Shown here piece after piece: positions 11,231-25,060 of a DNA stretch of 64,000 nt. Made by a program: the position numbers and the translations under genes. The notes beneath the pieces are model-generated. The model had not been told where the DNA came from. It saw only the letters and a list, made by a program, of their open reading frames with translations, and did no database searches. How positions within the stretch are numbered: the first letter of the stretch is position 1; each line of letters starts with the position of its first letter. This DNA is from Adiantum capillus-veneris (lineage: Eukaryota > Streptophyta > Polypodiopsida > Polypodiales > Pteridaceae): assembly GCA_014529385.2 (NCBI GenBank), contig CM043952.1:55590619-55654618 (forward strand). The letters are read 5' to 3'.

Positions 11231-11831
11231 TCATTATAGTTAGTTACAAGGAAAAATTTATTGTGTGCACATCCTAACCACCATAAAGCTTCTTTTGCTA
11301 GAAACCTTTTTGTTAAAATCCTAATGCACAATGGACAAGATGGATTTGACACTAGTCAAGTAGCACAAGAACTTTTTGTGCCCTTTTCTTAAGATTAGTG
11401 CTAGGATATTAGTGCCAAATAAGCCATTGAAGATGTGATGCATGTGGGGCACAAAAGGCTTCTTGTTGGGAAATCCTCTACAAATATCTTAAGATAAATT
11501 TTTCAAAGGGATCCATTGTGTGTCTTCAATGAGAATCATGAGAAGAAGTATGAACGTAGTGAAAAGCTTCAAGAGCCCTTTGCAAATAATGGTCTACAAG
11601 ATAAACATTAGGAAGAGGATGGGGTCTAGAGGGCCTCTTTATTTGCCATGAGATTATGGAGGTGATTAACATCTGGACCAATAGATACATGCCATGTGTG
11701 CAAAAATGGTGGATATGTAAGAGAAGTGTGAGAGTGGTCAAAGGACGCACTTTCCCCCCCAAAAAGGGGGAGAAAAAATTTATGATTTTTGGCCTTCCAT
11801 AACTACATACGATCTCCGATTTGAGCAGAGG
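11231..11831. other. Unassigned interval
   Basis: No supported gene. A C8-A5-G5 stretch with palindromic character lies at about 11754-11770. Short open frames on the minus strand (11158-11352, 11526-11762) have no recognisable content and look like chance frames. Confidence 0.4.
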
Positions 11832-12173
11832 CTACATTAGGGCCAATTTGGATGAAAAAAAGGCTGTGTAAGGATCTGAAAAGGGGCAACCTAAAAAAGA
11901 CCATGAAGATCTTACCAAAACTATTCGACATGGGTACTCATTGGATAGAGCTCATGAAGCGCCACACATGGACCATTTGAGCGCTAGATTTGGAGTTCAT
12001 ATGAAAAAGTTGTGGCTAAAATAGTGCAAAATATTCCAAAAGCAAGTGAAGGAGATCTTGACACATGTACAAAAGTGCCATACTTTTGGAAATGTGGCTC
12101 CTCCTTGACCCTTAGATCAAGAATAGAGAAACCCTAAACAGCCCTTATTTCATCCAAATTGGTCCTAATGATA
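11832..12173. mobile_element. Short-TIR inverted-repeat element, about 340 bp
   Basis: The left end cattagggccaatttggatg and the right end complement cattaggaccaatttggatg pair over about 35 bp, including the following gaaa...ggctgt. No clear target duplication was found. The interior has no open frame. It may be a MITE or the ends of a larger decayed DNA element. Confidence 0.5.
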
Positions 12174-12948
12174 GATCTAGAATCTACACACCAAGCTCTT
12201 TCCATAGATATGCTACCTGATATACTTTTGCCCGCTAAATTTTAAATGTCATTTTAGGGGGGAAATTTGAATTCAAATAAACTAGCTGTTTTACTTGTTT
12301 GAATTCAAAAGTTGTCCTTTCATTTCTTTCTTACTACTAAAGGTTTAACTCCGTTAAACTGCCAAATAAATAAGTCTTCCTAGAGTCCATTCTCTTCCTA
12401 ATGTTGGCAAAGAGGTATGAATGATTGTAGGTGATACAAAAATATAGAAGGATTTTTTTGAGCTTATGGTTTGGTGGGACAATGTTGGGTGCTTGGATAA
12501 TCCAATTTCAACATAGTTGGAATCAAATGTGATTGCAAGTCGATAAATATCCAATGAGGTTTAAGAAACCATTCACATTCATTGAGCCCTTAATGTGACT
12601 TGTCATGGTTGTGAATAAATTTAAGCTCCCATTTTACTAAGAAGATGAAGATATGTGTATTTTTATCCAAAAAAATCAATGTTTCTAACCGAAGTAGTGA
12701 TAATTTGGATTCACTTCTTTTAGCACAAAGGTTACTAAACCAATGTAATGTTAAATCCCTTTGCATCTATGTGTATGATGTTATGAATTGCATCTCATTA
12801 TTAGTATTTCCAAGGCTACATCATTTTGATTGATTAAAAACAATCACATATAGTAGTTAAGGTATATGCATATCTTATTTATCATGGATGAATTAGGTCT
12901 TATTAAATAGAATGTGCATTTTTTAAATATGTATGGTTATTGATCAAT

Positions 12949-13006
<58 letters not shown>

Positions 13007-13980
13007 CTTGTATATGGAGTTGGAAGTTTATGAGAATATTAAATCAAATTTCCAATATGACTAATATTAGCCGTTGGCTTGATGCTAATTATCTTTGGGA
13101 ATGGTACTTAGTGTCTTGGTTTCATTCCTTGACAATTCTGTAATAAAATAGCATAAGCCTTTTTAAGAAGGAAAATCATGACATGGTTATTTGGATGAGC
13201 TTAGGTAAAAGGAAATCATGATTTACTTGAATTATTATGGTGAATCAATCTAACAATATTGAAATAGATTACACATTGGATCAATGAAGAGAGCAAAATT
13301 TCATACATTTTCATGAACGAGAGTATGATGGCATTTGGTTCATGTACCTAAAGCAAGAAATCAAGAATAATATTGGGTTTACACTTACTTCATCTATTTG
13401 AGATACCATCAATTCTTATATTACCTTTTTTAAAAATGAACCATTGACATTCGATTTTTTTGTGATTTATTAATTTCTTATAATATATGATTTCTTTATT
13501 TTTAGTATTGCTAGACTTCTTTGTTTTGATAATAAAATACCATTATATTTGGGTGTTTCTAAGAACCACATTCATTTGGGATCCCATCAATTTAGAGAGT
13601 TAATGCAAACATGTCAATGTTACAATGAAAATTTGTTCATTTCATGTATTTCTTTCACATAGAAAAGTGATAGTGCAAGATAATTTTAAAGGAAATGCTT
13701 CCAATGTTGCCACATTTAATTTATATATTCATGTAATTTTATGCAAAATCACTCATATAATTTTTGGATGAGGGATACATTTTAATGCCATAACCAAGTG
13801 ATCACAAAAAATGCTAGCTAAAACTACACAATATTACTTAGATTTCAAGTATCCTCTAAAGAAATGGGACTTGAATAATTCCCAAAACTCCTAAATATGT
13901 CCTATTGACTCCCATAGAGCCAATCATCGAGGAAAACATGCATGATACATCATCATAGAGATCTCATACCTACATGATTG
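12174..13980. other. Unassigned AT-rich interval
   Basis: Apart from the (GA)n tract, this 1.8 kb is AT-rich and holds only short chance frames. I see no domain, repeat copy or RNA gene. Confidence 0.45.
12953..13006. repeat. (GA)n microsatellite
   Basis: About 54 bases of almost pure GA dinucleotide, with one GGGA interruption near its right end. Confidence 0.95.
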
Positions 13981-13983
13981 AGG

Positions 13984-16850
13984 GATTCATTGAGCGAGTT
14001 TTAAAGAGGAACCAAATAGGGAGTGACACCATCCCAACCAAAACCTAAAACAAAACTATTGTACTTGAACTACCACTTTGAAAACAATCAGAATGCAAAA
14101 ATATGCGAAGACGGTATGGATCGCTACTATGTGATGCTAGAAGAGAGACCTCGTGAGTTGAAGGACCTAGTGCCTATGGACTGTAGTGGTGATCAATACT
14201 TTGATGATGAGAGAATAATGTATCGAGTTGTACAAAATCCTTATATTGTGGACAAATGGGGAATGATAGGCACACAAAAAATTTTGACATAGATCCAGAA
14301 GATAAGCCATTTAAGTTGGACATTCCAAATGAAAAACTAAGGCAAGTAAATGAAGTGACACAAGTCAACAAGGGAAACACTCCCCTGGGGTTGTACAAAT
14401 ACGATCATGGCAATAAGATGCACTATAATAATTTCAATAAGACCTACCTAGGAGAGGTATCTAAGAACAAATGGTTGTATGTTTATATGTATGCCAAAGA
14501 TAGAGACACGTATATAATCATGATTGATAAGAATACCAAAGCAATAGACAATGGAAAGGGCTTCATCAAGAAACACGGCCAAAAATTGACATGCAAGGGC
14601 CTGGGCTAATTAGAGACGAAGTTGCCCGTCAAACCCATCTTGAAGCATCTCAAAGTGAAAAATCCACCTAGATACATTGAGCCTCTATTTCATTTAGCGA
14701 TGGTAACTGCAATAGGCTTGTCTCAGCATTGGGCCATCAAGTGCACGGCAACTACATCCTAGAGAGCTTTGTTGAATCCAATCTAAGGAGCACTAAAAAG
14801 AACAATAGTTATATAAATGTAGGGTCATGCTCACATGCATTGCCTACCAACCTCGAGGAATGATTGAAGGTCTACCAAAGATGGAGTCCCAACTAGATCT
14901 CCTCCACAAGTCTAGGCCGCTATAGTCAAAGCTGTTTGAAGGACTTCAATAACACCGATCAAGAGAAATACACACGGACCAAGATCAAGATCACCAACAC
15001 AAATAGTGATTTGATAGAGTTAGACATTGAGATCTATGGAGAAATCAAAATAAAAGAGGGAATACCATTTTATTACGAGTCAATAGAGGAAGAAGAGAAT
15101 GTAAAAACCCCTCTTATGAGAGAAAAACGCAACAAGTGGAGCACATCCCTAAGACACAAGTGCAAAGATCTATGGAAGAAGCTTAGAGGTTAAGGGAAGA
15201 ATGAATCAAGAAGCAAGCAAAGGAGCAAAAGAAAGTTGTAGAAGCCCACCATCAAGTGTCCTCCTCCTCTAACTTTGATGATGCAAAGTTAGCTATAACA
15301 CGAGCAACACAAGGAAGAGAGAAGAGAGCTCGTTAAAGTCATCCTCAATTTAGCTAATTCTACAAGAAAGAGAACTCGTAGTGACTTGAAGCGTAAAGCA
15401 TATCAAAACGTAGAGGAGCAGTCCAAGAGACATAGGAAAATAGAATTGGATTCTCCTTATAGTTAGCAAACACAGCATAACGAGGAATTACTAGACAAGG
15501 CAACCACAATCAATCCAGTAGATGGAACGAGGGAGAAGACCTCTCCAAGGACACCTTCTCCACCTCTTGCCAATGTGCCCGAAGGACAAGGATCTACATT
15601 TCCTCTCTATCAGATTGAAATCCTCTCTAAAAAATAGAAATGGGAAGCAAGGTGAACAAGAATCTCAAGACCACCTTGATTTAGAGCAAGATGGTCCAAA
15701 TGAACAACACCAAACACAAGAAGAAGCTACCAACACTTACAAAATACACGTGCTAAAAAGCTTATAGATACATCACAAAGATAAGAGGACCAAGTAAGAA
15801 GAGAGGCTCCCTCTTTGCAACCAACGGATAAAACAGTGGCTGTGCAAATTATAGAAAAGTTTAATCTCAAAGAAACACATATTAATGTTAGAGATCCAAT
15901 TCAATTGTCACAAGATGTTGACTAATATACTGTTTGAAGCAATAGAAGAATCTAAAGTTGACATGGAAAGATCAAAACAATAGATACAACATGTTATTAA
16001 ACTGCAAGTTGAAAGTTTACATAAGGACAAGGAGAAGCTACAAAGTGCTCTACAAAAAGAGAAAAGAGATGTGAAACCCATCTACAAGGATCTAGAAAAG
16101 GAGATCAAGGCAAATAGCAACCTACAAATGGAGCAGCAATAGCACTAAAAGAGGGTCTCAAAACATAGAAGAAAAAATACTCAAAGCTTTGTGATTTCTT
16201 TGACATGGTCAAGAAAACTATCTTGTCTCGTGGCCAATCAAGATGTTGTACCACCCGTCCCAACTTCTCCATCCTCAACAACCACTTCTGATGAAGCGAA
16301 ATCCCTAAAAGCAGAGCTAGAGCAAGAAAAGTTTCAAAGGCAATTGTTGAGGGATTCTCACAACCAAATACATTGAAAGAACATCAAATCAAGGAATTGC
16401 AAGAATAGCTAGCCAAGGCCAAAATAGATCTGATAGCCCAAGATGAAGTGCATGCTAAAGAAAAAAAGGCTAAAGTTGTGGATTTGAGTGATGCTTCACA
16501 GACACCTACACATGTACCACTCAACCAAACACAATACATTGTGTATGAAAGTGTGGACCAACTACTCTCAATGGACCTACCCGGAACTTCAACCATGGAA
16601 GGAATGTAAGATATAGAAGTTGATGCTCAAGACAAGCTCAAACAGTGGTTTGCAGACATGCTTGAGGAAATAACAAAGAAAAACATGTTGTATGAGCTTA
16701 AATTTATGGAATCTGTAGCCTTGTTTATGATCAAACTAGACAAATAGATAAAGAACTTTGGCCATGAAATGTTAACGCTACCACTCGTGAAGCAAGAGGC
16801 TAGCCTATGCACACCTCAGTCATTGTGGCAAATTACATTTTTTTGAGTTG
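13984..16850 (+). pseudogene. Unidentified coding-like remnant, copy B
   Basis: A run of plus-strand open pieces (14023-14292, 14256-14609, 14936-15193, 15522-15767, 16191-16376) has coding-like composition and charge. The first encodes an acidic stretch with YYVMLEERPRELKDLVP; the second a basic stretch with LYVYMYAKD. Around 15950-16450 the text is rich in K, E, L and Q in heptad-like spacing, as in a coiled coil. The segment 14398-14560 has a relative at 4870-5690, so this is part of a dispersed element. I recognise no RT, integrase, transposase or gag hallmark. It is interrupted many times. Confidence 0.4.
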
Positions 16851-18556
16851 ATTCTTCATGACAATCAAGGGTGAATTCCAACCTAGAAAACTTCCAAGGA
16901 TCAAAGATTTGAAAGCCCACTTTTAGTAATGTTCTAGAGGTTTCCCTTTTACGGTATGACTCTTGGCGAATCATATGGCCGGATGGAGCTATGATGTTTG
17001 ACCTTTGAATAAATCTCCCATGTTACCCACACTGCTACCCATTCCCTTCACATGATACCCCCAAGCTAGTGTCAAATTCCTTGTGGAAGACATCAATCTA
17101 TGACAATCCTAGCTCACCTTGATCACCTTCCAAAAATAGTGACGTCCTTATTTCCTCCTCTTGGCTTTTGAGATTTGATCTCGTTGATGAGACGAAAGCC
17201 CTAGATTGGAGATTTGTTGGCTTCACAATTCAAGGTATTCATGAAGATTGTTACTTGGGTCTTTATCTCTCTTGAAACTTGCCATTCGTTACCTTGTGAT
17301 ATAGCAAAATCTCTCCATGTTAGCTAGACTGCTGACCAAAAACCATCCACCCAACTATCATCTTTAACATTCAAAGACCCATCCCGAGGGTGTTGGTTAA
17401 ATTTTGAGGTGCTTGCAATCGGGGCAAGCACGCGCAAGGCAATCTCCACTCACCCCTAATGGACTATTTCTTATTGACCAAAATGGTGGTCAACCAAAGC
17501 TTACGCAGCATTGAACCCAGTGCTTACATGCTCAATCTCCAAAGCTCTACCGCCTCATCTACATGCATGCTAATGCCCTCAAGGGGCAAGCCTAGCAAAA
17601 GATAATCTTGAATGAGGTGTTGCGTTCCCAAAAAACCATCATGACTAGTTGTGCCAGTCACCTGCACCTACATAGGGGAAAGCACCCTGATGCTTAACCA
17701 TTGTCCATCCCAAGCGAGTTCAACCTTTGAAGCTTACACATAGAGGCATCTTGAATCCACTATAGTGCGGGCATAGATATACCATAAGTGCTTCATGATA
17801 GATTCATCTGCCTTCCTAATGCATTGGTTGAAAAACATATGGAATCCATCATCTTTGCCTCACCCTCTAGTTGAGCTCAACCCAAGCTATGTTGGAGAAC
17901 TATGCACACGTGCCGCCAAGAAACCTATACAATATGTTGAAAGATCTAAAAACCAAGAACAAAAGACCATATAATCATTTTAAATGGCTCTAAAATCATT
18001 GCCTTTGCTACCTCCACCTGCTAGATACTCAAAAAAGAGCTTTGCCTTGATTAAAGGGAAAGCTCAAAGACTTCTGACTTGAAGAGCATTACTCTCTTGG
18101 ATCCCAAACAAACAAATTATTCTCTTCTAGCTTGTATCTTGAATGCAAAGGTCTAGAAGAAAAACATGAGAGTGCAGACAAGATGTGGATGCATGCTATA
18201 TTATCCACTTGAATCTCAAAGCTTGTGTCTATAGGTCTGTCATAATCCCGTTTAAAAGCACAATCACCCTCAAAGTATACATCCTATATAAGAGAGACAT
18301 GTCCATGGCTGATTTCCTCTACCTCATTAGTATCAAGAGAGGTATCTTTTGACACTGGTTTCTGCATCTCTTGCTCCTTTGTCTCATGAACATGTGATAA
18401 GCCTCTCATAGCCTTAATCCTTCTTAGAGCTTTGTTTGATGCCACATATTTGGATATGGGAAGCTCTCCTGATGCTATCTTGGAGGGTTATCTCCTGCAA
18501 ACTAATTTTGAGAGTCATGAAATTTTAAAGTCTCACTCTTGATGAACAAGCATGTT
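16851..18556. other. Unassigned interval
   Basis: About 1.7 kb of moderately GC-rich sequence compared with its surroundings. Both strands were read; no frame gives a family I can name, and no repeat partner was found in the window. It could be a decayed element interior. Confidence 0.35.
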
Positions 18557-18703
<147 letters not shown>

Positions 18704-21154
18704 CTCTATATGTATCTATGTATGAAAACATATACATACACATGATATCGGCTTGCATTTTACTTAGCGTATGGTCATAATTCTGGTTACGTATATCAGT
18801 TTTAAAATACAAGCGGATTACTTAATGTCTTGTATGCATTTCATTTGTCAGATGATCATATTGTTGGTTACTTGTGTCATTGTTGAGTATGTGGAGTAGA
18901 TATATGCTTTTGATAGGCATCACACCATCATCATCTGACACCTGATCATATTGTTGAATAGGAGTTTCATCTCATGAGATGATTGTGCCCAATGTTTCTT
19001 TATTGTAATGATAGCACTTAATAATGGTTCAACATAGTGGTAATACCCTTATCTGTCTTGATGTATTGATTTCCAAAACAAAGTGGCATGCACTAGACGC
19101 AAGAGAAATAGAGGGAGCCACTACCATGAGTAAAGAAGGGGTCGACTTGCACGTACATGGGAAGAGGATTTTCTTGAATTGTCCCAAATTTGTGAAATTT
19201 TTCCAAAATTCCTAAAGATGTGTTCAATGGTCGATGATGCACACACTGTTCTATGGAAATGTTGCTCAATTGGTCTCCTACAGTAGGATTTATAATCTCA
19301 TAAAACATACTTGAACTCAAATACATCAACAAATGATCATGCTTGTAAAACCCTAACCTATACCTCTTCAGTCACTAGGAATCACTTCAAGCCACAATGC
19401 CCTTGCCTTGCAATCTACACAGCAAACACTCGTTGACTGTGAGCTTACAAGTACTTTGCTACTTGAAATTTTTGAGTTGACAAAACAATTGCAATTTTGG
19501 TACAAAAAATATCTTAGCTTGTGGAATCCTTGAATGATGTCTAAATTCAGTTTCAAGAAAACTACTATGCTTCTTATGACTATAACTAGCTATGGTACAA
19601 TTCTAATCTCAATCTATGATAGGGTAACATGGATCACAATTCATGTATCTTAGTTACAAAATGTTATGAAACCTTATAGAACCCTTGCCCTTGGTACCCT
19701 GATACCAGATATATGTTTTTTGTGTGTTTTGGACTTGTTTAGGTTAGCTAAAAGTCAAACCTTAGGTTAGACTTTGTGATTTTTTACCTTGAAATGTATT
19801 TGCGCCTTTTGGTGTACTTTTTGGATTTTTTTTTCATCATTTCTTTGGAAAGTGTCTCCGCCTATAGAGTAAAGAAGTCTTTACCAAAAATTTTAGATGG
19901 GGGACATGGATCATGATCCATGTTTCATGACTTCTTGACTTGAAATTTGATCATTCGACAGACTATAATGTATGGAGCCTACCCCCAAAATCTCTTTGGA
20001 TTTGTTTTAGTTGTGGTCAACCAAAAGTGAGTTCATGGGTCAATTTGAGTGGTTTTGGGCTATCTTCTATTTAAGATCTTTTCCATCATTTTTTCATCTT
20101 TTTTTTTGCAGATTGAGGAAGTGACGACACATCAATCAGAGTTTTGAGAACCTAGTGTCAGTAGGTTGAAGTTGGAGGGAAAAAGCAACAAAAGGAGATG
20201 TGGAGGTTTTTTTTCAATTTTGAGACACATTGTTCTAGGACATGGAAAGGTCCAAGTGCTGAGCAAGAGTGCGGGGAAAATGTCTAGGATATTTATCTCC
20301 TTCTTTTTCTCTCTCCCTCTTTCTCTCTCCCACTCTAAAACAATATTGTCTATATTTTTCTATAATGGGATGAAGCGGCTCCCTCAGCTTGTGAGTGCCA
20401 ATCCACAACATGATGGATGTCACGGCGGTCTCTCTTGTGGGCATATACGAAGCCCAAGAAAGCAGTGTCCATGCCTCGACAAAAGATGTCTTCCATGATT
20501 GGCTTCTCAACTGTGATGGTGCTTACTTTGGGGTGGAGCTTCCTCTTTGCAGTTTCTTGTTTATCCACATAGGCGTTATTTCATGATTTAATATCATTTT
20601 TTGTTTAAGCGCCAAAGCATGGGTCGGTAATAAGCGGGGCAGCCGAAGAGGTAATAATCGTGGTAATTTTGGCGATAATAAACGTGATACTATCCACAAA
20701 AATATTTAAAGTGCAAAAAATGTCATCTTGTTGTCATGCAATGACACGTGTATAGTGTGAAACTAAAAATTTCTACCTCACTATTAACTCTTTTGATGTG
20801 TGGGAAAAAAAGGTGCCACAGTTACAGTCATGTACATACCTTGTCGGGCAGGCGAGGCCTAGGATGTGGCACTTTTGCATGCTCTATCACTTTAAAACAT
20901 GCCTAATTTGGGGTAGTAATGTACAAGCGTCAAGTGTTTTGAAGTGGCACACTTGTTTTGCCTAGAAAATTCTATGTAGACGATTTTGACAAAAAATTAT
21001 ATGCATACGATTTTGGCAAAAAATAGCAAGGTTCGTACGCATCCATAAATGATGTGTCCAAAGTGCTGGTTCAACATGAAATTTGAGACTAATGGGAATT
21101 TTCCACAAATTAAAGTATTTTTTCCAACCTGTTTGGGAACTTTATGAAAAAAGG
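18704..21154. other. Unassigned interval
   Basis: No supported gene in 2.4 kb. On the minus strand a primer-site-like sequence (complement of ccttggtaccctgataccag, 19692-19711) resembles the tRNA-iMet type but has no LTR I can recognise beside it. Overlapping frames at 20166-20586 on both strands include simple TCTCTCC-type sequence and match nothing I know. Confidence 0.35.
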
Positions 21155-21863
21155 AAGCATTTTTGGGCTAAAGAGGGCTAAAAATGGTCAAAAATATCCC
21201 AAAAATAGCAAACAAGGGCTCAAAATGCCACATCAATGTAGGTTACATTGTTTGTCAAGCTGAGAGGGAAGTTAGAGCCAATAAGGAGCTCATTTGGGCA
21301 TCTAAGAAAGGAGTAACAACCATTCCAATTAAGGATTCTAGTGCAGTCCCATGTTGCTTCCACTACATGTTCGAGGCTGTGAGGCTAGCAATTAGGGTTT
21401 CCCCTCCTCAAATAACCACTACGGATTCTCTAATGAATTTCTTAATTTTCCATAAAATGATCACAACTAAGAATTGAAGCATCAATTCAGGGTCTTTATC
21501 AAGGCAAAAGAAGCATTTTTGGGCTAAAGAGGGCTAAAAAACGTCAAAAATATCCCAAAAAGAGCAAACAAGGGCGCAAAATGCCACATCAATGAAGGTT
21601 ACATTGTTTGTCAAGCTGAGAGGGAAGTTATAGAGCCAAGAATGAGCTCATTTGGGCATCTAAGAAAGGAGATACAACCATTCCAACTGAGGATTCTAGT
21701 GCAGTCCCATGTTGCTTCCACTACCGAGGCTGTGAGGCTAGCAATTAGGGTTTCCCCTACTCAAATAACCACTATGGATTCTCTAATGAATTTCTAAATT
21801 TTCCATGAAATGATCACAACTAAGAATTGAAGCATCAATTTAGGGCCTTTATCAAGGCAAAAG
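21155..21863 (+). repeat. Tandem duplication, two units of about 355 bp
   Basis: Unit 1 (21155-21510) and unit 2 (21511-21863) both begin aagcatttttgggctaaag and end caaggcaaaag. They agree closely along their length, with a small deletion in unit 2 where unit 1 has tacatgttc. The array abuts the LTR-like repeat that starts at about 21862. Open frames within it (for example 21184-21477) show no recognisable domain. Confidence 0.85.
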
Positions 21864-23580
21864 AGCATTGCGTCTTTGTAATTGGAAGCGAGGCTACACC
21901 GAATCATTACACACACAAGAGTTTTGAGTTGGTCTTGGTTCTTTTTCAAAATGAAGCTTTCATGGATGGGATTTCATTCATTTTTTATCTATATTTTTCT
22001 TTGAATATTCTGTCTCGCTTGATTTTGTTGCGAACTCTAAAAGTCAGAGACTCGATGCTTTCCTAGCCACACTCCACACTTCTTGACACATTTTGATGAT
22101 CTCGATGCAAAATAGGCTAGGGTGAGAGTTCAAAAGATTCTTTTAAGGTTTCAATTCAAATATTTAAAGTTATGGAATAGTAAGAGCAACAGGGGGTACA
22201 ATCTCATCCTGTCACATTGCAAGTTTCAAGCCTCCGCTGTGTTTATGCAGTAGCAACATTCTGTTGAAAGGAAGGAGCTTTCCTCAACCAAAAAAATTCA
22301 ACCAATAATGAAGAAATTGGACCAATTTAATGGTAAATATGTAACAAAGTAATTGTATGGGTATGTAAAGGAGATGGTGTTTCATCGAGTGTCCAAAGCA
22401 GAGATGGTACATAGTTTTGAGCTAGCCGTGATTCCTAAGATCAGAGAGCATGTAAGGGGGATTAGAAATGATCATGGGGGAACTTGGGAACCATTCAACT
22501 TTAGCCTTGAAGGAAGAGTAATTCATGGAGGACTCCGAAAGGGTGATAAAGCTAATGTTTCTAGAGTGGGTAGTTAGACCAAAAGAGGGACTTTCACCTA
22601 CCAAACTACTAAGGGAATGCGAGCGATGTTATGATCAATCGTCAAGGACTAAGAAGAAAACCCTAAACTCAAAGAAGACATAACTTTTTCTATAGGTTGC
22701 AAGCAAAGAGATTCAAGGAAATTTGGAGTTACTATTGGAGGACAAAGATGTTGAATATGTTTCAAAGACCAATCGAAATGAGGTCAAAGATGATGTTTCA
22801 GTGCTAGCTAAGCGACAATGACGGAGAGACAAGATGATATTCAACCCTACTCAAGCCCCGATCCGAGTGTTCTTGAGAGTCCCATAAAGCCTGTTATTGT
22901 GGTTCCAAAGAGTGATAAATCCATCCTAGATGATATTGTCAAAGGAATGAAAGAATTGAAATTAAAGCTTACAAGCCTAGAAGAAAAGGGGAAATCGTTA
23001 GGCCAATCTATAGGGCAAAGACCTCAAACCAGAGAAGGATTTGTAAATAGATACATATAGTGTGAAATTACTGACCACGAAAGGAGGGATTGTGAAAGTT
23101 TCAAAGATTCTTTGATGAAAGAGCTTGTTTTCTTTAAAGATGTTCACTTAAGTGAAATGGGTAAATTCTTGGGACAAACTTTGGAAAAGGCGGGATGAAG
23201 AAGATAATTGAGGACACGACTACTAGCCATGCCATCTCAATGGTTGAGGCAGCCGCCTATGGGTTGAAGGTGGAGTCTATTAAGCAAAAAGATCAATCAA
23301 GGTTACACAAGATAAATCTAATGGGATCGAAGAGCTATGCCAGGGTGAAAGAGCACTACGTCTGTGCAATTGGGAATGAGGCTACACCAAATCATTACAC
23401 ACACAAGATTTTTGAGTTGATTTTGGTTCTTTTTCAAAGTGAAGCTTTCATGGATGGAGTTTTGTTCATGTTTGGTGTGTCTTTTGCTTCGAATATTTTG
23501 CAACACACTTGATTTTGTTATGACCTCTCATAGTCAGAGGCCCGACACTTTCCTAGCTACACTGCACACTTCTTGACACC
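21855..23580 (+). mobile_element. Small LTR-gag-LTR relic of a Ty3/gypsy element
   Basis: Two direct repeats of about 230 bp (about 21862-22090 and 23346-23580) flank a gag fragment. Both contain cattacacacacaaga and gaagctttcatggatgg and end cttcttgacac. The left repeat is followed by a primer-site-like sequence, as at 62072-62094. The gag text (D-Q-F-N-G-K, then F-E-L-A-V, then K-L-x-x-L-E-E-K-G) matches the minus-strand gag at 60880-62040, so both belong to one family. Protease and pol are missing. Old and broken; the left start of the LTR is uncertain. Confidence 0.65.
22300..23340 (+). other. Gag remains within the LTR relic
   Basis: Plus-strand text follows the gag at 60880-62040 in order: a D-Q-F-N-G-K-x-V-T-K start, an R-E-H-V-R-x-I core, a K-G-M-K-E-L-K-L-K-L segment, and a H-x-R-R-D-C tail of a zinc knuckle near 23075. 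This is the capsid-nucleocapsid part of a gypsy gag. It is fragmentary. Confidence 0.6.
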
Positions 23581-24429
23581 GCCCCCCTCTGTCTTCTTTG
23601 GCTAGCCTATTTTGGACTCTCTCTCTACAAAACACAATAAAAGGTTTTTGTAAATTTTTTCAAATTTTCATAGTGGTAGCTTTGCGATACTCACCTATGA
23701 GTATAAAATCCATCGTCTCCTCAATGTAGGCTCTTGCTTCATCATAATGGCATACAATCGCAACTTATTAACATGAAGTTTGAAAAATCAATAGCAATAA
23801 CATCTATTTTTCATCTCCTAATCATACTTACTTCATCTCATAACCATCTCAATGTTCGTGTGGAAAAGGGGCCTAGGGAAAAATCCTTGTCGCTTATGCA
23901 ACAAATGGTTCAAGGGTCCGTAGATGGTTATGAACTATTTATGGATATTAGTTGGGTGGAGAGGGGCATGCTAGAACTAAAGTTGTCTCACATTTCCCCA
24001 TCCTACATTTGTGCAAAAGGCCCTTAGTCCCATGAAATCGGTGCTTAGATAGTCCAAATCTCCACCATGCATTAAGGTCCCCACCCCCTCTCTTCAATTT
24101 GTGGATGTTACATACTATTGTTCACCATGAAAATTACCTTTTCCTTGATAAATGTGTCCAATCCATCATGGGACTTCAAATTAAGCAAGACGACCATGTT
24201 TATTTTTATGTAGTAAAGCTTACATTTACCAGTGGCACTCCTTGCCATCTAAGCATATAATTGAGCGCCTAATTAAGTAAATTCAAGGACACGACCCACG
24301 ATGTGGAAGTAAGTTTGGATTGATGCATGTCATCAAGACCATTCCATCATGCTATTAAAGTAGAATTTTTGTAGGTAATTTGGGATGTGCACATAAATTT
24401 CTAAGGGATAAGACTAGGTTTTAAAGGAG
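23581..24429. other. Unassigned interval
   Basis: About 0.85 kb with only a chance plus-strand frame (23734-24027). No repeat partner or domain was recognised. Confidence 0.4.
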
Positions 24430-25060
24430 AGGTTGCAAAAAGATTGCTCGGTTGACTTATTATATTGTGTTGAGGAAGTTAGGAATACATTTGATATGAA
24501 GGATCAACAAATTGAAATTCTCTTTGATATTTTGGTTTGCAGAAGATTCTTTTCATTTAAGAGCTTTAAAGGATTTTATTTTTGTATACTGGTTGGACCT
24601 TATTTTTTATTTGAAATCTTGAAGGCATGGAGTGAGGACACATGACCAAGAAACGTCTTGACCATAGACAAACTGAAATTGTGTAAACTATGTGGCCTCT
24701 TTGTGTGTGGTTTAATGCGCCCACAATGCCCCATCCAATAACTCATCTGACAATTTTGTCATGTTTTTCACCATCTTTGTGATGATGCCTACAATGACAC
24801 CATTAGCTTTCTCTACCAAACCATTTCACTATGGGGTGTGCTATGTCTTCACAAATTTCTATGAGAAAACCCTTCCTAGACCTTGGACCGTTATCAAAGA
24901 CAATCTCCAAAGGTGTGCCAAATTTGCAACAAATGTGAGTGTAGACAAACTTGCTCACCATCCTCTCATTTATCTTTGCCACACTTTGTGCTTTTGCCCA
25001 CCTAGTCATATAGTCTATAGACACTAGAATGTAGAGTTTATCATTTTTTTCTCTAGATAG
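24430..25060 (-). mobile_element. Integrase fossil of a Ty3/gypsy element
   Basis: The minus strand from about 25027 to 24803 encodes D-Y-M-T-R-W-A-K-A, then K-F-V-Y-x-H-I-C-C-K-F-G-T-P-L-E-I-V-x-D-N-G. This is the central catalytic region of a plant gypsy integrase, with the first and second acidic positions visible. Further along, toward 24430, the text weakly follows the region after the catalytic core. No LTR or other pol domain is visible nearby. It is an isolated, broken fragment. Confidence 0.8.

Noticed and set aside
19692-19711. A further LTR element start at the primer-site-like sequence
   Set aside because: No LTR ends, gag text or partner repeat was found on either side.
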